Assembly: GCA_028275145.1 (NCBI GenBank)
Contig: JAQCNG010000087.1
Coordinates: 1 to 6,291, forward strand
DNA: 6,291 bases
Direction of reading: 5' to 3'
From: Halovenus sp.
GTDB taxonomy: Archaea > Halobacteriota > Halobacteria > Halobacteriales > Haloarculaceae
Position numbers and translations under genes: made by a program. The notes below the pieces were generated by a model that was not told the origin of the DNA, did not search any database, and saw only the letters and a list, made by a program, of their open reading frames with translations. Below are positions 1-4,639 of the stretch, piece by piece. Each line of letters starts with the position of its first letter. Within the stretch, counting starts at the first letter, position 1.

Positions 1-28
1 CAAGCAAGTTTGTATTCCTGTCAGTTTC

Positions 29-75
29 TGTTTCGGGACGGTCAACACACAGCGGACACAAACGCGCCCGAAACA
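29..75. repeat. 9-bp perfect inverted repeat, 29-nt spacer
   Basis: TGTTTCGGG at 29-37 is matched exactly in reverse complement by CCCGAAACA at 67-75. The match stops at both ends of the arms. It lies about 160 bp upstream of the TATA-like box of the downstream regulator gene. No T-tract follows on the plus strand, so it does not look like a standard terminator. It could be a regulator site, a hairpin in the end of an upstream transcript, or chance. Confidence 0.4.
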
Positions 76-233
76 CTGTTGAATCTGGGCTCCCGGGGGC
101 CACACTGCCGTCTGCGAGCGGTCCGGCGACATCCGGCCGACCCCGCAACTGTCTCCGGTGCGACACGGCAGGGACGGTCTGTGTGCGCTGTCGCCGGGAC
201 GGGCGGGGCTGGGCATGACAGACAAGGGGAATC

Positions 234-241
234 GCTTATGT
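234..241 (+). promoter_or_regulatory. Candidate TATA box for the HTH_10 regulator gene
   Basis: GCTTATGT is centred about 27 bp upstream of the GTG at 265 and is preceded by a purine-rich GGGGAA that could act as a BRE. This spacing matches archaeal promoters whose transcript begins at or next to the start codon. There is no Shine-Dalgarno-like sequence directly before the GTG, which fits a leaderless mRNA. Confidence 0.45.
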
Positions 242-264
242 TGCCTGTTGACTGATTACTCCGT

Positions 265-906
265 GTGGCAACCGTAATCGAATTCACGAGCCCGGCGTCG
301 GAGTTTCCACTGGGGAGCGTGTTCGAGACGTTGCCGGAGGCGACGGTCAAACTCGAGCGACTGGTGCCACACGAGCAGCACATCATCCCGTACTTCTGGG
401 TCCGCGGGGTGACCGACAGCGACATCGAGGCTGCGTTCGAGGCCCACGCCGGTCTGACGAGCATCCAACTCGTCGACAGCGTCGAGAGCGAGTACCTCAT
501 GCGCGCGGAGTGGGACCGCGAGTACGTCGGCGTGCTGACCGCGCTCTCGGAGACACAGGTCGTCGTGCTCTCCGTGACCGGCACCAGCGACGGCTGGCGG
601 TTCGAGGTGCGCGGCGAGGGCCGTGAGAGCATAACTGCGTTCCGGTCGTACTGCCAGGAGCACAATATCAACATCACCATCACTGCCGTCCACGCGCTGT
701 TGCCAATCAAGCGCGAGGGCTACGGGTTGACAGATACCCAGCGCGAGGCGCTGCTGGTCGCCCACGACAACGGTTACTTCAACTCACCCCGCGAGTCGGC
801 GCTGTCCGAGGTTGCGGCGGAACTCGGCATCACACAGCAGTCGCTCTCCTCGCGACTCAGACGCGGTCACAGGCGACTCATCGATGCGACACTCGCGAGC
901 GAGTGA
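265..906 (+). CDS. Bacterio-opsin-activator-like HTH_10 transcriptional regulator
   Basis: A 213-residue protein with the two-part layout of small haloarchaeal Bat-type regulators. Residues 1 to about 150 (starting MATVIEFTSP, with IPYFWVRG at 41-48 and WRFEVRGEGRES at 111-122) resemble the sensor-like domain that accompanies GAF and HTH_10 domains in bacterio-opsin activators. Residues 155-208 are the HTH_10 domain: LTDTQREAL, then YFNSPRE and a recognition region around LGITQQSLSSRLRRG. Such proteins are taken to be DNA-binding regulators; ligand and targets are unknown here. There is no GAF or PAS domain and no opsin or carotenoid gene nearby, so a bacterio-opsin role should not be assumed. 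The GTG start is well bounded, because an in-frame TGA at 253-255 lies only three codons upstream and no other start codon intervenes. It is likely transcribed alone, since the next gene converges on it. Confidence 0.9.
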   Translation: MATVIEFTSPASEFPLGSVFETLPEATVKLERLVPHEQHIIPYFWVRGVTDSDIEAAFEAHAGLTSIQLVDSVESEYLMRAEWDREYVGVLTALSETQVVVLSVTGTSDGWRFEVRGEGRESITAFRSYCQEHNINITITAVHALLPIKREGYGLTDTQREALLVAHDNGYFNSPRESALSEVAAELGITQQSLSSRLRRGHRRLIDATLASE

Positions 907-965
907 CCCGTCCCGCACCCGACGTGTACGGCCCCGCAGATACGGCTTGCTCCCCGATGCCGGCC

Positions 966-1202
966 CTACCGCGTGACCATCCAGGTTGTTCCCGAGGAGT
1001 AGCCCCACTTCTCCACGCTGACGTCGAACTCGCCGTCAGTGATAGCGGTCATGTTCGTGCCCACCTCCTTTGCGGACATGCTCAGGTCCTCCGCGATGAG
1101 CCGTGACTTGAAGTACGTCCGCTCGTCGGCGTGCTCGCGAAGGTAGTTGAGGATACGACGCTGTTTCTCGGACAGACCGGGCGTTGCCGTGGCCGCGCTC
1201 AT
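966..1202 (-). CDS. DUF7123 family small winged-helix protein
   Basis: A 78-residue protein that I recognise as the haloarchaeal DUF7123 family, a short protein of unknown function. After a small polar N-terminus, residues 10 to about 55 form a likely winged helix: LSEKQRRILNYLREHA, YFKSRLIAEDL, then MSAKEVGTNMTAI as the putative recognition helix. The conserved ending VEKWGYSSGTTWMV suits the wing. The length agrees with the family as I recall it, so the gene seems intact. The ATG at 1202 lies 28 bp downstream of a strong TATA-like box, consistent with a leaderless mRNA. It converges on the HTH_10 regulator, with 59 bp between the two stop codons, and lies 190 bp downstream of the TRAM gene, so it probably has its own promoter. 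A DNA-binding role is inferred from fold only. Confidence 0.88.
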   Translation of the reverse strand: MSAATATPGLSEKQRRILNYLREHADERTYFKSRLIAEDLSMSAKEVGTNMTAITDGEFDVSVEKWGYSSGTTWMVTR

Positions 1203-1225
1203 ACACAGGCAGACGGGACTGCCCC

Positions 1226-1233
1226 GTATATAC
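1226..1233 (-). promoter_or_regulatory. TATA box of the DUF7123 gene
   Basis: GTATATAC, itself a palindrome, is centred 28 bp upstream of the ATG at 1202. It is the best TATA match in the window. A second palindrome, GGTTAACC at 1248-1255, lies about 15 bp further upstream, near where a BRE or regulator would bind. ACGGG at 1213-1217 and CCCGT at 1223-1227 form a short inverted repeat between the box and the start codon. Confidence 0.65.
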
Positions 1234-1392
1234 AGTTTGGTACGAACGGTTAACCCGGCGCTGTCGTGCGGTTCCTCCCGCGTGTCACCTCCTCACAGAA
1301 CCGAGAGACCAGCGAGTGGTACGGCCAGGTAACGCTCTCGGCCACGCGGAAACACCCGCGGGCGCGACACAACCGGTCGGCGGCCCGCTGTG

Positions 1393-1782
1393 TCAGGCCG
1401 ACTCGACGACCGCACCGACGGCGAAGTTTGGTTCGACCTCGGTGACCTCTATCTTGACGCGGTCGCCAACCTCGGTGTCGGGTACGATGATGACGTAGCC
1501 CCGCTCGACGCGGGCGATGCCGTCGCCCTGTTTGCCGAGGTCCTCGATTTCGACGTAGCGCATCTCGCCGGGTTCGACCGGTGGCTGGGGCTGGGCTGTC
1601 GACCCGGCGCCGGTCGCGGTCGACCCTTCGGGTGTCTCACCGCGAATCAGGGCTATCCGGTAGCTCTCGCCGGCCTCGACGGGTCCGTCTTCGACCTCCC
1701 GGCGGGGCAGTTCGATAACGGGACCCTCCTTTGATTCCGAGAGACTGGCGCTGAACAGACACAGCAGCTCGTCCGACTCCAA
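1393..1782 (-). CDS. TRAM domain protein (small RNA-binding type), TTG start
   Basis: A 129-residue protein. Residues about 71-127 are a TRAM domain, a small beta-barrel known from TrmA/RumA and MiaB enzymes and from short archaeal RNA-binding proteins; the marks are VEIEDLGKQGDGIARVERGYVIIV split over 77-100, then VGDRVKIEVTEVEPNFAVG. Residues 1-50 (ESDELLCLFSAS, VIELPRREVEDG, SYRIALIRG) form a separate small conserved part seen in haloarchaeal TRAM proteins, joined by a Gly/Ser/Thr/Pro/Gln linker at about 51-71. No methyltransferase or radical-SAM domain is present, so the likely role is RNA binding or chaperoning rather than modification. The TTG at 1782 is chosen because no in-frame ATG or GTG lies nearby, GGAGG at 1793-1797 precedes it, and it gives the expected MESDELLCLF beginning. 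The frame stays open upstream to 2088, but that part overlaps the Cys-cluster gene and looks spurious. The gene lies 83 bp after that gene and is probably co-transcribed with it. Confidence 0.85.
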   Translation of the reverse strand: MESDELLCLFSASLSESKEGPVIELPRREVEDGPVEAGESYRIALIRGETPEGSTATGAGSTAQPQPPVEPGEMRYVEIEDLGKQGDGIARVERGYVIIVPDTEVGDRVKIEVTEVEPNFAVGAVVESA

Positions 1783-1792
1783 GAGTTGTTGG

Positions 1793-1797
1793 CCTCC
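1793..1797 (-). promoter_or_regulatory. Shine-Dalgarno-like site that fixes the TRAM start
   Basis: GGAGG on the minus strand ends 10 nt before the TTG at 1782. It is the only clear Shine-Dalgarno-like site found just before a start in this window. It supports both the unusual TTG start and a transcript with a 5' leader. An ATG at 1799 overlaps the site but is out of frame with the TRAM gene. Confidence 0.6.
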
Positions 1798-1865
1798 ATG
1801 TGCGGCAACGAACGCCCCCCTGAAAGGCGTTGCGCTGACGTCCCCCGGTCCGGGCGGTTGCCCCC

Positions 1866-2570
1866 CTACGACCCGTCCCGGTGCTCGCTCCCGAGCGGTG
1901 TGCCGTCGGAGCTTTTTGCACCCTCGGAGTCGTGGACGACCACCCCCTCCTCGGCCGCCGCCGGCGCGGGGTCGTAGGCCTCCCGGACCGCGATTGCCTC
2001 CTCCAGTTCGCGGACCGCGCGCTGTTTCAGCGCCGCCCCGAGTTCCTCGGCGTCTGCCCGCGAGATGTCCCGCCCCAGCCCCTCGCACTCGTGGGCACGC
2101 ACGAGTCCCTCCCGGTCGACGGCCTCGCCCATCGGCTGACTCGTCCCGCCCAGCGCGACGCTGAACGGGTAGGTCCGACAGACCAGCGGCCGGTCCCCGT
2201 GGACGGTACAGGCCCCGACCCCCTCCTCGTCCTCGCTGTAGAACTGGCAGTCACCGCAGTCGTCGGTCTGGAGCGCCCACTCGAAGGTTTCGCCGGTCTG
2301 TCCGTCGGGGCCGTCCTCGACACCGTACGGCATCGGTCGGGCGATGTCCCGCCAGTCGTACTCGCCGCCCTCCTGCAGGCGGCGTATCTCGTCCGGGAAC
2401 ACCGTTGCTGTGTGGTCCTCGCGCTCGCCCGTCTCGGAATCGTCGGGTTCGATTGCCTTGCAACAGGCACCACAGCGTGTACACTCGAATCCGATCGACT
2501 CGATGGCGTCGGCGATATCTGCCACCGGAAGCGCCCGCGCGCGCTCCAGGTCCGTTTCGAGAGTATCCAC
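1866..2570 (-). CDS. YkgJ-like CxxCxxCC cysteine-cluster protein
   Basis: A 234-residue protein of the YkgJ family (zinc- or iron-chelating, CxxCxxCC type). Visible ligands are C30-x2-C33-x2-C36-C37 (CTRCGACC), C105-x2-C108 (CGDC), C121 (CTVHGDRP), C131 (CRTYPF) and C162. The pattern from C121 to the RTYPF motif is the family signature. Such proteins are thought to bind zinc or an iron-sulfur cluster; the biochemical role is not established. Residues about 200-234 are an Ala/Pro-rich then acidic tail without cysteines, outside the recognisable domain. The GTG at 2570 gives the beginning MDTLETDLERARAL, followed by a short helix and then the cluster; an ATG two bases upstream is in another frame. 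A weak T-rich TATA-like stretch lies 26-29 bp upstream, so the mRNA may be leaderless. It lies 72 bp downstream of the NADH dehydrogenase gene on the same strand, which suggests but does not prove a redox link. Confidence 0.87.
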   Translation of the reverse strand: MDTLETDLERARALPVADIADAIESIGFECTRCGACCKAIEPDDSETGEREDHTATVFPDEIRRLQEGGEYDWRDIARPMPYGVEDGPDGQTGETFEWALQTDDCGDCQFYSEDEEGVGACTVHGDRPLVCRTYPFSVALGGTSQPMGEAVDREGLVRAHECEGLGRDISRADAEELGAALKQRAVRELEEAIAVREAYDPAPAAAEEGVVVHDSEGAKSSDGTPLGSEHRDGS

Positions 2571-2592
2571 ATCCGTTGTTGTGGACGCTGGG

Positions 2593-2600
2593 AGAAAAAC
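2593..2600 (-). promoter_or_regulatory. Weak candidate promoter of the Cys-cluster gene
   Basis: On the minus strand a GTTTTTCT stretch lies 23-30 bp upstream of the GTG at 2570, the right distance for a leaderless promoter, in an otherwise very G+C-rich 72-bp spacer. The match to an archaeal TATA box is poor, so read-through from the NADH dehydrogenase gene is an equally good explanation. Confidence 0.25.
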
Positions 2601-2642
2601 GCGTCGTCGTGGCCGGTCCCCGGGGCGTGACTCCGGCGGGGC

Positions 2643-3806
2643 TCACATCTCGGACCAGGCCGCCATCGCGGTGCCGGTGTCGGTGAGGTCCCGAATCCAC
2701 CGGACGGCGATCGTCTTTTTTAGTATCTGTGCGAAGATACCCCCGAACGTCGAGATGAACGGCACGATGAAGATGTCGTGTGCGACCGCGTCCTCGCCGA
2801 CAGAGACGACCGTCCCCTTGTCCTCGTAACTCCACTCTCTCAGCGACTGGCCGCGGACGGCGCGGGCGATGTTCTCGCCGGCCACCTCGGCGGCCTGCCA
2901 GGCGGCCTGGGCGGTCGGCGGTGCCTGGTCGTCCTCGCCCTGTTCGATGAGCGCGGCGTCGCCGATGGCGAACACCCGCTCGTCGGAGCTCTGGAACGTC
3001 CGGTCGACCTCGAACCGGAGGTTGCGCTCGTCTTTCTCCACCTGGCAGCTCTCCATCTCCTCGTGACCGCAGATGCCGCCGGTCCAGATCAGCAGGTCGT
3101 AGTCGTACTGGCCGTTCTCGGCGATGTGGACCTGCTGTTCGTCGACGCTACCGATGAACTCACCGGTCGTTATCTCCACGTCTCGCTTCTCAAGCAACGA
3201 GCGCAGCGCCGACTGGACCGAGGGGTCGTTGCCCGGGAATATCTCGTCGAGCCCCTCTATCAGGCGAATCTCCACCGGCGCGTCCCGCTCGTCGCGGAAC
3301 TCCGCAATCTCGCCGGCCACCTGGATACCCGTCAGTCCCGCCCCCCCGACGACGACCTGCGCGGGGTCGTCGGCTGTTGCCTCGTTTGTCGCCCGCTTGA
3401 GGTCGTCGTGGATAGAGAGCGCGTCGTCGAGTCCTTTCAGCGTGTGGGCGTGGTCTCGCAACCCGTCGATGCCGAAAAACGCCGTCTGCGAGCCGATGCC
3501 CACGAGCACGTAGTCGTAGTTGATCTCCCCGTCCTCGAGTTCGACCACCTGTCGGTCGGTGTCCAGCCCGGTCACACGGGCCTGCACGAACCGCGTCCCC
3601 GCCGATTTCACATCCTCGACAGGGACGGTGATGTGCTCGCGCACGCTGGGGTCCCGGATACAGCGGTGAGACTCGTGCAAGACGAGGTGATAGTCCACGT
3701 CCGATACCCACGTCACCTCGGCATCGTCGCCAACCGAGCGCTCGAGACTCCGGACAGTCCCTGCACCCGCGTACCCCGAACCGAGCACGACGACCTGTTC
3801 TGTCAT
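2643..3806 (-). CDS. NAD(P)/FAD-dependent oxidoreductase, type II NADH dehydrogenase-like
   Basis: A 387-residue two-dinucleotide-binding flavoprotein. Residues 5-14 carry the FAD motif (VVVLGSGYAG) and D36 ends the second strand. Residues 151-166 carry the NAD(H) motif (VVVGGAGLTGIQVAGE), with E184 where NADH-preferring enzymes hold the ribose. FAIGDAA at 279-285 is the second FAD motif, and TAQAAWQ at 298-304 resembles the quinone-site AQxAxQ motif of NDH-2. Residues about 345-373 contain aromatic and hydrophobic stretches with Lys/Arg that could anchor the protein to the inner membrane face. The predicted reaction is NADH plus quinone to NAD+ plus quinol without proton pumping, which suits haloarchaea because their complex I lacks the NADH-input subunits. 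Length fits NDH-2 (about 380-450). C49, C246 and C254 leave a sulfide:quinone reductase-like role open, but NDH-2 fits better. The ATG at 3806 directly precedes the FAD-binding strand, and a TATA-like box lies about 29 bp upstream. Confidence 0.85.
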   Translation of the reverse strand: MTEQVVVLGSGYAGAGTVRSLERSVGDDAEVTWVSDVDYHLVLHESHRCIRDPSVREHITVPVEDVKSAGTRFVQARVTGLDTDRQVVELEDGEINYDYVLVGIGSQTAFFGIDGLRDHAHTLKGLDDALSIHDDLKRATNEATADDPAQVVVGGAGLTGIQVAGEIAEFRDERDAPVEIRLIEGLDEIFPGNDPSVQSALRSLLEKRDVEITTGEFIGSVDEQQVHIAENGQYDYDLLIWTGGICGHEEMESCQVEKDERNLRFEVDRTFQSSDERVFAIGDAALIEQGEDDQAPPTAQAAWQAAEVAGENIARAVRGQSLREWSYEDKGTVVSVGEDAVAHDIFIVPFISTFGGIFAQILKKTIAVRWIRDLTDTGTAMAAWSEM

Positions 3807-3831
3807 GTCCGACAGTGAGACGTGAGTGGTA

Positions 3832-3839
3832 CAAAACCT
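3832..3839 (-). promoter_or_regulatory. Candidate TATA box of the NADH dehydrogenase gene
   Basis: AGGTTTTG on the minus strand is centred about 29 bp upstream of the ATG at 3806, a leaderless arrangement. The match is moderate. CTGTC/GACAG arms at 3800-3804 and 3811-3815 flank the start codon and would matter only if the transcript has a leader. Confidence 0.4.
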
Positions 3840-3932
3840 TTGGAATCGCGCTCGCGCCGCGAACCTGTCACACAGTTTCCCACAGCCGTTGCTCCACGGT
3901 CGTCAGGGCAGGGCTGACAGCGGAGAAGAGAC

Positions 3933-3953
3933 GCCGTCAGACCCACAGACGGC
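3933..3953 (-). terminator. Possible stem-loop downstream of the winged-helix regulator
   Basis: GCCGTC at 3933-3938 and GACGGC at 3948-3953 form 6-bp arms with a 9-nt loop, 25-45 nt beyond the stop of the regulator gene. On the minus strand the hairpin is followed by the pyrimidine-rich GTCTCTTCTC rather than a pure T-run, so it is a weak terminator candidate. Another short repeat (GTCAG at 3902-3906, CTGAC at 3914-3918) follows it. Confidence 0.25.
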
Positions 3954-3977
3954 TCCGGGGTCGGCCACGCCGCCCGG

Positions 3978-4511
3978 TCAGTGGTCCGACTCCCCGACGG
4001 GCGCTCGCATGTCGTCGATTGTGAGAATCAGCGAGTTGTTGGTGTCGTCCTTTCCCTCGACGGTGCCGTCGATGCGGAGTTTCGACAGCGGCGTCGGGCC
4101 GACAGTGACCGAATCGGCCTTCGAGAACGCCGAGATGGAGCCCCGGAGGCGTACCTTCGCGCGACACTCCTCCGGGTGGTGGACGCTCGTCAGGTCGATC
4201 TGCTCGACGTTTGCCTCCGGGATGCGCTCCCCGTTGTGCGCCAGCGGGACGTCCGCGGCCTGGTCCATCTGCTCTATCTGGAGCGCGTCGTAGGCCGCTG
4301 CCGTCGGTCTGTAGCCGCCCTTTGGTCCCGGCACGCCCTCGACCAACTGGAGGGCTTTCAGGCTCTGCATCTGGTTGCGTATCGTTCCCGGGTTCCGGTC
4401 GACCTCGTCGGCGATCGCCTCTCCTTTTACTGCGCTCTCGGACTCCCGGTAGAGGTTCACGAGCTCCTGCAGAATCGCCCGCTGACTCGCAGTCAATTCG
4501 ATGGATGACAT
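3978..4511 (-). CDS. Winged-helix transcriptional regulator with conserved C-terminal domain
   Basis: A 177-residue protein that I recognise as a conserved haloarchaeal HTH regulator without a settled name; similar proteins are sometimes labelled Rrf2-like. Residues 5-70 form a winged helix: LTASQRAILQELVNLYRE, then AVKGEAIADEV, then the probable recognition helix RNPGTIRNQMQSLKAL, and a wing around VEGVPGPKGGYRPT. Residues about 85-170 form a second, probably beta-rich domain (VEQIDLTSVHHPEECRAKV, VTVGPTPLSKLRIDG, GKDDTNNSLILTIDDM) that I cannot assign to a named family. H111, H112, E114, E115 and C117 are possible metal or ligand residues, but this is conjecture. The ATG at 4511 gives the usual MSSIELT beginning and sits 28 bp from a TATA box; the frame runs 18 codons further upstream through that promoter, so the longer form is unlikely. 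It is divergent from the helicase gene and may control the shared spacer. Confidence 0.85.
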   Translation of the reverse strand: MSSIELTASQRAILQELVNLYRESESAVKGEAIADEVDRNPGTIRNQMQSLKALQLVEGVPGPKGGYRPTAAAYDALQIEQMDQAADVPLAHNGERIPEANVEQIDLTSVHHPEECRAKVRLRGSISAFSKADSVTVGPTPLSKLRIDGTVEGKDDTNNSLILTIDDMRAPVGESDH

Positions 4512-4639
4512 AACGTACCTTTCGCCGCTCGTTTTCTTAAATGATTTGCCCGTGGCGACCGGCAACGGTCACCCGCTAAGCCGGTCGGACCGACCTGCGG
4601 TTCGCACCACTGAAATACCGGCCGCCCCTACCGCGTCCT
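4512..4639. promoter_or_regulatory. Divergent promoter region of regulator and helicase genes
   Basis: This 128-bp spacer separates two divergent starts. The minus-strand promoter is ATTTAAGA at 4536-4543, 28 bp from the ATG at 4511. The plus-strand promoter is probably TGAAATAC at 4611-4618, about 25 bp from the GTG at 4640. Neither gene has a Shine-Dalgarno-like site, so both mRNAs are probably leaderless. Between the promoters lie two inverted repeats made of GACCG/CGGTC half-sites, listed separately. Confidence 0.55.
4554..4595. repeat. Paired operator-like inverted repeats (GACCG/CGGTC)
   Basis: The first unit is GGCGACCG at 4554-4561 and CGGTCACC at 4566-4573, 7 of 8 positions complementary around a GCAA loop. 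The second is a perfect palindrome, GGTCGG at 4583-4588 and CCGACC at 4590-4595, around a single A. Together they hold four GACCG or CGGTC half-sites in about 40 bp, between the two TATA-like boxes. The placement suits an operator; the binding protein is unknown, and the adjacent winged-helix regulator is the obvious candidate. Confidence 0.4.

Larger units (their letters stand above)
1..264. other. Left-edge non-coding region upstream of the HTH_10 regulator
   Basis: I see no convincing gene here. One plus-strand frame is open from the left edge to a TGA at 253-255, but its translation is rich in Arg, Cys, Gly and Pro and poor in Asp and Glu, unlike the acidic proteins coded elsewhere in the window. 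The other two plus frames hit stops at about 80 and 220. The stretch holds the probable promoter of the gene starting at 265 and a 9-bp inverted repeat at 29-37 and 67-75. A very short gene or the tail of an upstream transcript cannot be excluded. Confidence 0.6.

Noticed and set aside
10..255. Plus-strand open frame of 81 codons ending just before the HTH_10 gene
   Set aside because: Composition is Arg/Cys/Gly/Pro-rich and not acidic, with no motif. An in-frame translational link is tempting because it shares the frame of the next gene, but nothing else supports coding.
1260..1392. Search for a tRNA or small RNA in the gap between the TRAM and DUF7123 genes
   Set aside because: No cloverleaf, TTC-loop motif or strong stem with a T-run was visible; only short G+C-rich palindromes such as CCCGCGGG.
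1783..2088. Upstream in-frame extension of the TRAM gene (102 codons)
   Set aside because: It overlaps the end of the Cys-cluster gene on the same strand in another frame and codes a Gly/Arg-rich sequence unlike any conserved protein. The TTG at 1782 with GGAGG explains the start better.
1881..2630. Plus-strand open frame (249 codons) opposite the Cys-cluster gene
   Set aside because: Antisense to the CxxCxxCC gene; its Leu/Val/Arg-rich translation has no motif and is explained by codon-position bias of the real gene.
3800..3815. CTGTC/GACAG hairpin around the NADH dehydrogenase start codon
   Set aside because: Only 5-bp arms, and the promoter spacing suggests a leaderless transcript in which the upstream arm would not be transcribed.
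2778..3818. Long plus-strand open frame (346 codons) opposite the NADH dehydrogenase gene
   Set aside because: It is antisense to a gene with clear FAD, NAD and quinone motifs. Long antisense frames are expected in very G+C-rich haloarchaeal genes, and the translation shows no recognisable domain.
4512..4565. 18-codon N-terminal extension of the winged-helix regulator
   Set aside because: It would run through the TATA-like box at 4536-4543, and the conserved beginning MSSIELT starts at 4511.
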